Shown here piece by piece: positions 1 to 13,808 of a DNA stretch of 64,000 bases. The notes under the pieces were generated by a model that was not told the origin of the DNA, made no database searches, and saw only the letters and a program-made list of their open reading frames with translations. The position numbers were made by a program, and so were the translations under genes. Within the stretch, counting starts at the first letter, position 1. Each line of letters opens with the position of its first letter. The DNA is from Hemerocallis citrina (Eukaryota > Streptophyta > Magnoliopsida > Asparagales > Asphodelaceae), in contig CM030366.1 of the NCBI GenBank assembly GCA_017893485.1, forward strand, positions 184,743,947 through 184,807,946, written 5' to 3'.

Positions 1-641
1 CTGAAAACTGATTGATGTGTAAACAAGAGGCGGAACTGATAATGGTCAAGTGCCAATGGATTGTACTGATACAAATATATTAATATAACAGATAGTTTCA
101 GTAAACCCAAAAAACATTTTCTTAATTTCCAACACTCTGCATAATGATGCAAATTTGAGTTGAGACATAGCGTGGATGACTCTATGGTATATAAGTGTTT
201 TGAAATGAATTAGAAAATAATTCCCAAAATCAGATTGGTCTTTGCCTTCGTTAAGTGTTAGAAGAGAGATTTCGCTCATAAATCATCATCTTAGTTTCAA
301 ATTGAGGTCTAACTAAATAATAATTCATGGCCGATTTTTCTTTTCTTTTCAAAGTTCGATAAATCACACTAATTTTTCAATAAACAGAAAAATATATAAT
401 GTCATTAAAACCGACCTTGCATTATTATAACTAGTAATTTACACGTGCAATGCACGTCTCAGTAAATATATTTTTTTAAAATTAAAAATTCCAACGTAGT
501 CTAGCCTCGAATCTGAGACATGCACAGGCGATGCACGTAAGTTGATATGTTTACAAACGACAACTCCAACTCTCCCATTATAATATTAGATTAGATTCAA
601 TACGTATCTATCAACAAAAAGAAAGCATCTTTAGTCCATAC
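1..641. other. GEN1 intron 7 / 3' region, AT-rich
   Basis: No exon could be recognised here. Positions 428-594 hold a repeat with the small hairpin ACACGTGCAATGCACGT; a related copy is at 21988-22165. The final GEN1 exon must lie left of the window. Confidence 0.6.
428..594. repeat. dispersed repeat with ACACGTGCAATGCACGT hairpin, copy 1
   Basis: The stretch contains ATTTACACGTGCAATGCACG, then a second GATGCACGTAAGTTGAT block, and ends in CTCCCATTATAATATTAGA. The same order of blocks occurs at 21988-22165. Superfamily not assigned; a Helitron or MITE terminus is possible. Confidence 0.5.
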
Positions 642-1108
642 CTTTTCTTCCAAAAACCTGTCCGCTTCTTTGGGAAATGCAGCTTGTACAAGCTCCATAT
701 TTTCATCGGTCAACAGATACCAACAGCCGTCATCCATGAGAATCTGTGGAACATCTGACTCATCTTTCTCATCAAGTTCTATTACCTCATTGTCAGGAGT
801 GTTTGATTGGTCATCGGGTATAGTTTCGGTAACTCCTCTAGTGTTCCACCCAGCTCTCTTCCACTTGACAGAGTAATAAGGATGACTGTATCTTGTCTTC
901 ACCCGCAAAATTGAGTGAAACTCGTACACGTCATCTAGTAGCAATTCTTTGTTTGGTTTTAAGGCCATTTCTCTCAAGAAAATAGAGGACAGCATTGGGA
1001 ACACTCTTTGTCGGATATAACAAGGCTTCCAATGTTGGTGGTGGGATAAGAAATCGACCAGACATCCAACATCAGGTTTATTCCACTTGATAGTGGGGCC
1101 AACGTCTT
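642..1108 (-). CDS. GEN1: GEN1 exon 7 (chromodomain-like region)
   Basis: Exon of 467 bp with acceptor CTGCAG|AAGACG and donor AAAAG|GTATGG, leaving phase 0. It encodes [32 protein letters not shown] and a chromodomain-like stretch around [14 protein letters not shown], then an acidic linker and the [15 protein letters not shown] motif. The open frame runs on to a stop at 597 in the intron. That stop is not taken as the gene end because a good donor is present and the family continues with a basic tail. Confidence 0.88.
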
Positions 1109-4100
1109 CTGCAGAGAAGAGTGAGAAATTAAGCATGCAATATCAATGAAATAAGGAAAAACAGTCTTGCAAATTAAGAACTAATATCAACAATTGCATT
1201 AGAATATGATAATGTTTCAGGAACATAATATTTGGAAAACAGATGTTGCAAATAAGATGGTTTATCTGTGAAATTTGCTGGAAAATGAAGCCTTATCCCC
1301 TAAGCACAAGAAAGAAGCTTGACATTTTTAAAATAAACTGTATTAGTTTAATTAGTCAATAAGTTATCCTACCTTTTTAATGGGAATGTTTTCTCCATAA
1401 ATTTTTGTGACGTATCTTTAATTAGTCAGTAAGTTATCCTACCTTTTTTTTATTGGAGATCTTGAATGAGAGAGATTACTATACATATTATATCATGTAG
1501 ATATTATATCATGAAAGTATCTACTTTTTTCTTTATGATAGTTCTATACTTATTTATTAAATTTATTATGTAAGATGTTTTATTACACACTAATAAATTT
1601 CTTAACCAATCACAGGTCTTGGTCTCTCGAAACCAAGGAATTGTAAATTCAATATTCCATATTTGTTACAAAAATGCATTTCCTTTGCCAACAGTCATGG
1701 TTTTAAATCTCGGATTTCGGACTCATCTCGGTAACAGGTGTTTCGTCTCGGATCGGAGATCTTGGAGATCTCGGAAAAATGAATCATATCAGATGTTCAT
1801 TTCCTATACTCAATAAATATTTTTTTGTTACTAAATAAGATATTATGTCCTACATGTCATTTATCATATAAAATACTGTGTAATGTAACTAATGACATGA
1901 ATCAATTACGGTAAATCTTCGCATAATTTAACAATAATATAGAAGAGAATGTAATATAAGTATATAACTAAATTGAATTTACATTGATTAGAAAAAATGG
2001 AATAGTTAATCAACTTACTTGACTTTGCATATATACAAACAATAGCAACACGAAATCCTCATATTATTTTAGCTTAAGGTCCTATAATGAAAGACATATA
2101 TGCAAAAAGTAAAACAAATTTTTTTAATATATTCATAATAATATTTATGTCTATTTCGGCTGATATTTCGCCAATTTCGGCAATATTTCGGCCGATATTT
2201 AGGTAATTTCGGCTGAAATCTACACATTTCGGTCTAAAACGATGTAGAGTATAAAATATGTGATTTTGTATCGGCAAGCTAGCCGAAACGAAATTTCGGC
2301 CGTACCGGAAGAAATTTAAACAGTGCCAACAGCTGGTTTATTATTTTTTGGGAACAGAATTGCAACCAGTCAAATAAAAGGAATTGCATTTAGAGAAATA
2401 TAGAGTTACCCTACCATTTACTTTAATGTATTTCAATCTTGATATCAGACTACATAAAAAATAACCCATAAGGTGACCTATGTTCGATTGGGTTAAGCCA
2501 AAACCCAAAATAAAAAACTTGAGCTGCTAATACATACTCTTATACTCATGATAAGTAACAAATAAACAAGTGGTCAGCAATAAAGATGTAGCGTATTTTT
2601 CTTTACATGTTTCCACTTGATTTATCTGTCTCCCGATTCTTAGGTTGCAAGTCAAGTGGGACCCAACCCAAAGAATCAACTAGGAAATGAGATCTCCATA
2701 TGATAGACTTACCGGCAGAAATTTGAAAATTAATGCTCTAGTATATAATTTATTAAATCTTATCAAAAGAAATGAGATCATCTACAACCTTAAAAGGCAT
2801 CATCTTCCAAACATTAGTTAATTTTCACTCTACTGTTTGATTCATCCATTTAAAGAAAAGAATTTGTTGCACATCAGTTTCATTGAATACCTACCGCTGT
2901 ACTTCCCATCCTTGTCACATAAATAAATATCAATAATCTCCTGGTTGGGAAAATTATTTTCTACAGCAATCTTCTCACAAACTTTATTTCGCCAATTTTG
3001 TTGTTTCTTCTGTTCCTTGAATTTGCGATCCTGCCATCAAATGCATAGAAAATAATATTACATTAAGAACAAACTATTAAGGTGACAAAATCCTGTAAAT
3101 ATAAGAGGAAGAACAGTGGAACAAATAACCAATGGAAAGTTTTAGGTTTCAAATTCCCTTTAAACTTTATGGAAAACACAGAACAGTGCAGGAGTAATGC
3201 GCACTCTACTTGTAATAACCAGTAGAGTTCTATTAATTACCCCAAGCACTAAAAGACAAGTTTTATTAAATTTTTAATCATTTTTTCAAAGATAAAGGTT
3301 TGTCTTTTAGTGTTTGGGGTAAGATTTGGGATGTGTAGCATTTCTCAAAGTTATTGGCATCTATGGGATTCACGTTTTTAAGAGATCTAATGACTTACCA
3401 TGGAGATTATATGATAATCATATACTCCACTGAGCATATAATTTTCCCTTTGATTTTGAGATCCAGTGACGCTTATCTCATGATACCAATGTGTTATACT
3501 GTTTAGCATCCAAACATCTTGATTTTGCATACATGTAGATTATGGCATGTAAATGAACATGAATGGTGCGGATTGTCCATAATTGGTCCCACCAAGTGAT
3601 TATCATCATCACTCTATATGAGGAAATCACCTCATACTTGAGGTTCCTTTAAAGTTATTGAGAAATGCAACACATACCCCAAACCTACCACAAACACTAA
3701 AAGACAAACCTTTATCTTTAAAAAATGATTAAAAAATTAATAAAACCTTGTCTTTTAGTGCTTGGGATAAGTTTGGGGCAAGATTTGGGATATGTGTAGC
3801 ATTTCTCAAAGAGAAACTTACTTGAGGTAGCATTTCTCAAACACATACCCCAGATCTTACCCCCAAACTTTGCCCCAAGCACTAAAAGACATGGTTTTAT
3901 TAATTTTTTAATCATTTTTTAAAGATAAAGATTTGTCTTTTAGTGTTTGAGGTAGGTTTGGGGGTAAGATTTAGGGTATGTGTAGCATTTCTCAATAACT
4001 TTAAAGGGAACCTCAAGTATGAGGTGATTTCCTCATATAGTGATGATGATAATCACTTGGTGGAACCTATTATGAACAATCCGCGCCATTCATGTTCATT

Positions 4101-7100
4101 TACATGCCATAATCTACATGTATGAAAAATCAAGATGTTTAGATGCTAAACAGTATAACAAATTGGTATCATGAGATAGGCGTCACTGGATCTAAAAACC
4201 AAAGAGAAAATTATAGGCTTAGTGGAGTATATGATTATAATATAATCTCCATGGAAAGTCATTAGATCTCTTTAAAACGTGAATCCTATAGATGACCTCT
4301 CCTAAATATTGAGAAGATCAAGGGGGCACAAGAGATCCAATAGCCCCAATACCCTTTTCATAAAAAGTTTTATATGATCTTGATATGATGTACTACTTTA
4401 GGTATATAAATTTTTTTTACATATCTGGAGGGAGGAGCCCAGGTTTTAATAAAGCCAGCACTTGGGTTTATTAAAACCAAGGAACCATCTGCCCTATTTT
4501 CTCTTTCCCCTCACTCTCTCGATGATGATAACTATGATGACCACAAATAGCATCTTCAATGGAGACCAAGAACGGTGACTTCGACAGAAATCAGGAGCCT
4601 CAAAGTCAACGATGTGAAGATGACAACACAACCAAAAAACAAATAGACCACTCCAACCTACAGAAGAAAAAAAAACCCACTCCAAATAATACTAAAAATG
4701 ATAAAGAGGTTGATATGGCTAAAAATAGAACCAATTCGAGACCGTTCAAATCGGACACGAATCTTGAAGCTCCCAGGGGTAAAACGGTAATTTCCACCAC
4801 AAACGGGTCCGAAATGAGAACTGGGTCTTTTCCAAATCCAATAACCCAAAAACGGGTCGGTCCTAGTGGGTAAGGGTGACAGCCCATTACAAAGCAGCCC
4901 AGGATATTTAAAGAGTAATTCAAATCATGGTTATCTCTAAGAGATTGTTTAAACCAAATATCTTATCATGAAATGATTTAAACTATGTTTCTTATCCAAA
5001 AACATCGGGACATAAAGATAAATGATTATCTCTAAACTGTCTCTAAAGGCGACTATAAATACTCTTCTCCCCCCACCATAAAAAAGGTAATCATTATTTT
5101 ATCCACAAACGCTCTTTCATAATCTTCCTGATTACTGACTTGAGCGTCGGAGAGTTCGGCGCCGGGATTCATCATGGTGTTTCGAACTTTTTGCAAGTTA
5201 GCGGCAGCGGCAAGAAACAGTCAAACACTGGCAAAAAGTCAACAGGTTTGCCTTATTTGTTTCCAAAAGAATCCACAAATCAACTGTTTGCTCCCACACC
5301 AAAATTAGCAGCAACAAATTGGCGCGTCTATGGGAACAGAAAAAATAATCTAGTCACATATCGCCGGTGAAGGTAGTTCCTAAGCCATGCTTCCGAAAGG
5401 AAAAGGAAAGGCAACGACGTCCAACCGAAGAGCCACTCATCTTCCTCCTCCACAACTCCAAGATCTTTCCTCTTCAACTCGACCAACAAGTTTAGCAACC
5501 GCTGCCTGAACAACCTCCTCCCAGATCTAGGGGAGCTGTCCCAGAGGGCTCCTGCCGAAGCCATCAGGGGCAACATTCCCACCAAGACCACATCTTAGTC
5601 CACAATCCTTCAACTAACTCTATGGCTTCTCAAAGCCCTCTTGGGCAGAATCTCCGTCAAGTAATTATTAACCATCAGCAGGGAGTCGACCTTTGAACTC
5701 GCTTAAATGAAAGGCAAGCCCTTGAGAAAGTCCCTCAACCCGAGCGCCAAAGGTCCCCTAAAGTCCGGTCCCCCCGCAGCCCAAGGCCTAGAGGAACCCC
5801 CTCCCCGAGGAGGCGAAGAGAGTCTCCTCCACGTCGTCGGCGAAGAAGTCATACTCCAATAAGCCGAGCCGCACCTGGGGACCGCCGAGCTGGAGGGGCA
5901 CCAGTCACTCAGGCTGAGTTCCAGAACTTTAAAGAAGATATCCTGCGAGCTCTTAATATTGCCACGAGTCAGGTTCAGCGTGCGCCTAGCCCTTCCCATG
6001 CCCCGAGTCATGACTAGCGTACACCTAGCCCTCGCCATACCGCCACCATGAAGGAGAGTCCCGAGGGTCGACTAGATCCGACCGAAGGGATGACTCGGTC
6101 CACCGCCGACTCCACGAGATGGAGAGGTGCCTCAACAAGATCAATCCCGAAGAAGGACAACGGACCAATAGGTTCCACCGAAGCAGATCCCCCTTTTCCA
6201 GGGCCATCATGGAAGCTTCGGTCCCCGAAACCTTTAAGCCAGCCCCACTTTGAATCCTACAATGGAGAGTCAAACCCGACCGATCATATCGAGAGTTGTA
6301 AAACTCTCATGATGATTCATCAAACCTCAGACGCACTCCTCTGCAAGGCATTCCCAGCAACGTTGAGGGAACCAATGCGAGAGTGGTACTCCCGTCTATC
6401 CTCAGCCTCCATCTTCTCATGACCTGTTTGAGGAGCTCTTCCTCACCCACTTCGTTTCGCCGAGCCGAGAAAACAAGTGCATTTTTGCTAGCCCTCAACC
6501 AAAGAAAGGGTGAACACCTACGAGATTATGTTCGGCACTTTACTGTCGAAACCCGGTCAATTGCCTCCCTCAACCAATCAGTAGCCTCTACAGCATTCAA
6601 GCACAACGTCAATAACGCCAACCTCAAAGCGTCCCTTGCCAAGCAGCCTCCTCGGGACTTCTCGAAACTCCTGCTTAGAAGCGAGAAGTACACCCGAGCG
6701 GAAGAGGCTCTCAACCCCCCCAGTCGAGAGGAGTCATCTTCCGGGAACAAACGAAAGAATACAAGCGAAGAAGGGTCCCAGAAATTTTAGAAGGATGACA
6801 ATGGCCAGCCAGGGCCGGCCCTACCCTAGAGGCGGGTAAAGCGGCCGCCTTGGGCCCCCAGAGATTTTGCGATTTTAGGGGCCCCCAAATTTGAACTTCC
6901 CTTGTAAATATAGGTACGTATTTTGCGCGTAAAAAAAATGTTATTAGGGGCCCCATGTCGGAAGTTCGCCTAAGGCCCCCGTGAACTCAGGGCCGGCCCT
7001 GTGGCCAGCGCCGCCCAGCTCCTCGTTTTGAGAAGTTCACTCCCCTCAATGCCAGTATATTAACAGTTCTTATGGAGGTGGACAAGGAAGGGCTACTCCG

Positions 7101-10100
7101 CGGTTCCCCTAGAATGAATATCCCTGGCAAGAAAAGGAACAGAGATAAGTGGTGCCGCTTTCATAGGGACCACGGCCACGACACGGATGATTGTCGGGCT
7201 CTCAAGGAGGAAATCGAAAAACTCATACAGCAGGGGCACCTGGCAAAGTTCGTCAGAAAGGACGAGGTCGATCCTCCACCCCGAGGAACTAATAAGCGAA
7301 CCAAAAGGCCCGCCGAGTTCCAAGACTCCAAGCCTGGGGCCATCCTCCACTTGATCCATGGCGGTCCAATGGGAGGAGAATCAAACTCCTCCGGAAAGGC
7401 CTTCATCCGAGAGGTGAGATCGGTCCAGAACTTTCCCCCGGCCAAGAACCCTGCGGTCTCGATGACATTCTCAGACAAAGACCTGGAAGGCGTCCGAACG
7501 CCCCACTGTGACGCGCTCGTAATTAGTCTCCACATGGCCAACCACGAGGTGCACCGAATCCTGGTCGACAATGGCAGTTCCGTCAATATTCTTTTCCTAT
7601 TCTTTTCCTAGAAGCCTTCCAAGGCCTCAAACTTTCTCGAAATCATCTCAAGCCTGCCGGGTACACACTCCACGGGTCCTCAGGGGTTTCGGTCCCAATC
7701 AAAGGAATGGTCACTCTTGATGTAACCGCAGAAAAAACCCCGACTTTCCGAACAGAGGCAATACACTTCATGGTCACGATGTGAAGGCCGCTTATAATGC
7801 TATCTTGGGCCGACCAGGCCTAACAGTACTTCATGTCGTACTCTCAGCCTTTCACATGAAAATAAAGTTTCCAACCTCTACAGGAATAGGAAAGGTCAAA
7901 GGAAACCAAGAGACAGCTCGGAGGTGCTACACAACCACAATGGGGGGCTCGGTCCTCCCACTTGAAGTGTTAGAGCTCCCCCAACAGAACAGTCAAGTCA
8001 TTCCCGAACCAGTGAATGAACTCAAGGATATCTCCCTTTTGGGGAAGGCGGACTTGGAAACTGGGCGTCAAATGAAGTACCACGATGGTGCCTTACACCC
8101 TCATGTAGAAATAGGCTTTCAGTTTTCAATAAGGTCACCACTAGCGATATGGCCAAAGCATGTAATAAAGGTTTGCACCATTGAAGCGGCCACTTAGTTT
8201 GTTTCAATAAAATTTAGCTTTTTCTTTTGAAAATTATTGTATTGGCCTCATGTCTATCTCTCTGAGTCACATCCACGACTCGTTAAACAGTAAGTTCGGA
8301 GTCCAACTTGTCTCCCACAAGGCTGCTCCCACAACTTGCTAAGCTCAAAAGACGAGTTTGGAATCCAATACTTGGTTCGACGCTGCTTTAGCCACTTGCA
8401 AATAAGCAAGTGCGGAGCAGCTCACCATTCGGAATCGCTCCTACAACTCGTTGAAACCCCCAAACAATAAGTTTGGAGTCCAACACTTGGTCCGACGCCG
8501 CTTTAACCACTTGCAAATAAGGAAGTGCGGAGCAGCTCACCATTCGGAATTGCTCCTACAACTCGTTGATAACTACGAAGCAACTAGTTCGAAGATCATA
8601 ATCATGGTTCGAAATTGTCCTCACAGCTTGCAAGTATGCGGTTTCGGGGCTCAAAACGACCATTCATACTACTCCCACTACTAGTTAAATTTTGCAACAA
8701 GCAAGTTCGAAGACTAGCTCTTTTCGAGGGCTATCCCCAAATTTTTACTCGAATCTAGAGCCCAACTCACCCATAGAGTTGCTCCTCAAAGTTGTCCCCA
8801 AACGGCTCTCTCTTTGAACCTGGTGATGCACTTCGCTCCGCTCACCTCCCAAGCGGCCTTCTTCTAAACGAGTTTGGAGCTCAACTCAACCTTACATTTG
8901 CTCCTCAAACTCGCCTCCTGAACAGCCTTCTTCCCAAACGAGTTCAGAGCTTGACTCTTCCCTAGAGATACTCCTCAAACTCAGCTCCTGAATGGCTCAA
9001 TCCTAGAGCCTAGTGATGCTCTTCGCTCCACTCGCCTCCTGTGCGGCCTTCTTCCAAGCGAATTCGGAGCACAACTCACTCTTAGAGACGCTCCCTAAAA
9101 CTCGCCTCCAAGAACGGATCTCCCCAAGAGTCATACAAAGCTCCTTTCAACTTCATGAAGGCAAAGATGTTGCGGGACTATTTTGACCATGAAGAATGGT
9201 GATTCTTCAACTGACTTCTGAAGAGAAATTGTAGATCTTTGAGTCAGCTTCGAAACGAAGGGTCAAACGCCCCAATCCGACCTCCGCAGCACCGGAAGAG
9301 CCAGTTACAATACAGCTGCACCACCGCAAACCTAAGGGTTGACTAAGTCAACACATACTGGGTCAAAATTGCCACGAGTCATCTCGCCAACGCATCGATG
9401 GCGTTCGGCGACATCCGTCGAGCATTCTCGGTATTGACGTCGTAATTGGATAAATGGAGTTGACTGGTCAACGGTCAGCGGTCAAAATTCTCCATGTGTC
9501 GCTCTCTTGAAGTGTCTCTGGACCTCGACAGTGCACCCCGAGCATTCTTGTCACTGACATTGAAAGGAGAGGAAAAATACAGTCAACGGTCAACGCCATG
9601 TGTCAAGCAGCCGAAGTTGCTCCTGGGTTCGGGAACGTGATCCAAGCAAACTTGTCCCCAAACCGAAAATGATAAAAAACGTCTACTTCCCAATTCGCAC
9701 TCGATCATGATCGACGGCTCAGATTTGCAAAAAAAAACCTACGGTCAACGGGTAGGGTCCGGACTCGTTATGGACCCAAACCTGCAAACAAAACGACAGC
9801 CTCTCCTAAAACCCAATTACGTTGTCCCCAAGCTCCCCCCTTCGCCAACTCGCCAACTAGCCACCATCGCCAACTCAACCTCAACCCCACGTCGCCAAAC
9901 TCCTCCTTCACAAGCTCCAACACCTCCGTCGTCGAGCTCCACGCCGCCGTAGCCAAGCTCCCCTTGCTGAGCTCCAACTCCTTCCTCGCCAAGCTCCCCT
10001 TGCCGAGCTCCAACTCCTTCCTCGTCGAGCTCCACGCCGCCGTAGTCGAACTCCTCTTGCCGACCTCACCACTGTTCTCGCCTAGGCTCGCGGCGAAGCC

Positions 10101-12799
10101 ATTCTCGCCGAAGCCGCGAAGATCGTTCGCCGCTCAATCCGAGCGTTCTTGGAACCGACATTAAAATGGGGGGGGGAATGCCTCCTCCCGATCCACGCTC
10201 AATCGTGATCAACGCCCATGATCGCGCCATGTCACCGGTATTTATTTATTTATTAAATTGAATTAATTATTTAAAATTTTCAAAAAATAATAAAAAATCG
10301 AAAAAATTAGTTAAAATTTTTAAAAAAAAATTAAATTCGGAAAAATATTTTTATATTCCGAATATTATTATTTTGTTTTTAGAATAATTAATTAAAATTC
10401 AAAATTTTATTATTAAAATTCGGAAATTAAATACAAAATACAAAAAATTAATTAAAAATTAGAAAAAATTTAGAAAAATCAAGAAAAATCACTAAAAATC
10501 CAGAAATTTCTAAAAATAATTTTGGGTATTTTAAAAGCTCATAATAACACCGTTACACCTCGAGCAAGATCCAAACTTCCTCAAGAACGCCGATAAATTC
10601 TATTAGCCATTAAAATGGACGAACTACTCCCCAAAGACTGTGAAACTCAGTTTTCAGGAGTGGGGGGCTTGTGATATAGCTAAAAATAGAACCAAATCGG
10701 GACCATTCAAATCGGACACAAATCTTGAAGCGACCAGGGGTAAAACAGTAATTTCCACCACAAACGAGTCCGAAATAAGAACTGGGTCTTTTCCAAGTCC
10801 AATAACCTAAAAACGGGTCTGTCCTACTGGGTAAGGCACGCCCCATTACAAACCAGTCTAGGATATTTAAAGAGTAATTCAAATTTATGGTTATCTCTAA
10901 GAGACGATTTAAACCAAATCTCTTATCAAGAAACGATTTAGGTATTGTTCTTTTTTTTGCTTCTTACCTCTTATAAGAGATTTACAGTGAGAGCCTCTTG
11001 TAAGAGCCTCTTTTTGAGGTGTTCTTTTTTTATAAAAATAACCTCTTATAAGAACCTCTTATAAGAAATTTCTGTTTTTTTTCATCTCTTACAAGAGCCT
11101 TTTCTCTACTTTTACACATTTTTGCCCTTACTATATAATTTCTCTATTTATACTTTGGGGTAATATAGACTTTTTAAGTGATAGAAGGCTTATAAGAATT
11201 TAAAAGAGGCTACTAGAAGCCGTTTAGGCTTATAAGCGATTTTGGAGGAAATTGCTTATAAGAGGTACAAAAGTAACACTAAAAATTATGAGAAAAGAAG
11301 TGGACGACCTCTTATAAGAGGTGAATCGCTTATAAGAGGAGAAAAAAAACAGTACCTTAAACTATGTTTCTTATCCAAAAATACCGGGACATAAAGATAA
11401 ATGATTATCTCTAACCTGTCTCTAAAGGCGACTATAAATACCCCTTTCTCCCCACCATAAAAAAAAGTAATCAATATTTTTTCCACAAACGCTTTTTCAT
11501 AATCTTCCTGATTACTGACTTGAGCGTCGGAGGGTTCATCGCTGAGATCCATCCCGGTGTTTCGAACTTTTTGCAGGTTAACGGCAACAGCGGGAAACAG
11601 TCAAACGCCAGCAGAAAGTCAACATATTTGCCTTATTTGTTTCCAAAAGAATCCACAAATCATGTGTTTGCTCCCACACAAATTAGCAGCAACAGAGGTG
11701 CAATCAAATTATAATTATTTCTCAGCATTTTATCGACTTGGTAGAGTTTGGCCGATGCGTCATCCATCTTGGTCGATTTTACTACAAGTAGATCACCTAT
11801 GTTGAAATCCAAACTGATCCAGCAGATCTGGATTGGTGTTGACAGAGTCTGCTATGAAGCAAACCATACCTATTGCAGTTCGCCTACCTACCTGTACTGC
11901 TTTAGCTGACGACGTCTTTTATGTATCTAATTGGATGCAAAAATGAACCAGGTTATCAGTTTTGGATAAGTGTAGGTATCTCACTTTAAAAAGACTCCTA
12001 AACAAACCAAAGGTAGGATAACCAAAGGCATATTTGATACCTCCAAGTACCTCCAGTTATCGTGCCTTACCTCCATGTCCAAAAGGACATAAATATGATA
12101 CTAGTGCACTCATTGGGCAGAATATAACTTTTTGAGAAAGATTCTAATGCAGGAGCTCAACAAATAGATAAATTACAGATACTATGTTAAAAAGATGTAC
12201 CTTGTCACAATTGGTACATTTGCATATGAACCCCAATGGCTTCTCGACACAATTTTGCGAGGCATCCATGATGCAGTATTCACAAGCAGACTTCACATGA
12301 GCTCTCTTGCTACCAGGATGACCACAAATGGAGCAGTGAGGAGATCTTACAGTTGATAGGCTGTCATTTGAAATGAGTAGCTTGAGGTCCTCAGCTTCTT
12401 TCATATTGCCCTCCGTATGAGAATCCCCTTTGCCTATTCCAGACAACCTGTATAAAAATCAAACACCTGTTCAGAATTTAGATATGCAAGGAAAATCTTA
12501 TACTTAAGGTGCAAAAGTAAACACACCTATTCAAAATTTCATCCTCAGTAAACAATTGTACAAAGCGAAGAGCGGTATCAACTCCTAAACCAGAGACACC
12601 ATGCAAATCATGGTCATTACCAACGAGGAGACCAATAGCAATCATTTGTTTTCTTCCTAACCCAAGGCCAGCTTTAATATCCGATATATGGTAGCATTCA
12701 AATGGTTCCTGCATTGAGTAATAATGCTCATGAATACTGGCCATAGAAGACAGTCAATGAAGCATGCACTCCAATAAGAGGGCCAGTATGACACAATAC

Positions 12800-12841
<42 letters not shown>

Positions 12842-13004
12842 AAAGGGATATGAGCAACTTGCTCATTTAGTAAATGAGCAATTGATTATGTGGCATGCAT
12901 GTGATACATTGGACAACTTACCCTTTTTTGATTTTCCAATCACATTTTGCCACATCATCAATTGCTCATTTACTAAATGAGCAAGTTGCTCATACCCCTT
13001 TTTC

Positions 13005-13060
<56 letters not shown>

Positions 13061-13757
13061 TAATGCTAAGATGAGATTGTGGGATGGGTGAGATGAAAAT
13101 GTTTTTTGAGAGATGAGAGATTTGAGTCATCCAAATCTCGATCACACCGTTCACATCACTCTACATATCAACAAGATGATGTGTACAAAATTTCAAACAA
13201 TTCAGAGACCTCTAGACTATGCATCAAAGCGTTCAAATAAATGCATATATATGTATTTCGTACCATCATCATAACGTGTTGAACGCTTTGATGCATACAC
13301 TAGAGGTCTTCAAATCGCTTGAAAATTTGTACACCATCTAAACGGCATACAAAGTGATCTGAATGGTGTGATCGAGATTCGGAAGGTTCAAATAGCTCAT
13401 CTCACAAAAAAACATTCTATCTCACCATCTCATATTAGCGCTACTATATATATATATTTGTGAAAGTTTTGGATATATGCTTAGTGTTCTAGCGTCCCGG
13501 CCATACTCACAAATGCAACTGAAAATGACTAAGTCTATTCACAAATTATAAATATACTAGATTTGCCCGTGAGCATGTGCCTACGGCACGTCTTCAGAAC
13601 GATACAGCATACGAAAAGCCTTAAAAACAGTAAATCAACAATTATATAGCTCAAGTTTGAATAGTATGACAATAATTAGTTGTAAATAAAAGTCCATGTT
13701 TTCATTGGTATATGTTGAAAAATAATTAAAAATTGGAGTATAAAAGTCCATGTTTCC

Positions 13758-13808
<51 letters not shown>

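Larger units (their letters stand above)
4711..11694 (+). mobile_element. LTR retrotransposon A, Ty3/gypsy Tat-type, non-autonomous, inside GEN1 intron 5
   Basis: Complete element bounded by 5-bp target duplications GAGGT (4706-4710 and 11695-11699). The LTRs are 4711-5316 and 10672-11694, starting TGATAT and ending CAACA. A primer site resembling TTGGCGCGTCTATGGGAA follows the 5' LTR, and a GTGGGGGGCTTG purine tract precedes the 3' LTR. The interior keeps a decayed gag and protease but no reverse transcriptase, RNase H or integrase, so it must have moved with help or lost pol later. It lies antisense to GEN1. Confidence 0.9.

Noticed and set aside
597..1136. Stand-alone 179-residue minus-strand protein
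   Set aside because: It is GEN1 exon 7 with intron sequence at both ends; acceptor and donor sites and phase fit the other exons.
4559..4923. Overlapping ORFs at the left edge of element A
   Set aside because: They span the LTR border and reappear with the LTR at 10610; no family resemblance.
6025..7586. Minus-strand ORFs opposite element A gag
   Set aside because: Shadows of the gag frame; the antisense gene of this lineage lies after integrase and is missing from A.
12144..12446. Small Cys-rich zinc-finger protein
   Set aside because: It is GEN1 exon 5 read into intron 5; the acceptor at 12448-12449 and donor at 12199-12200 fix its borders.
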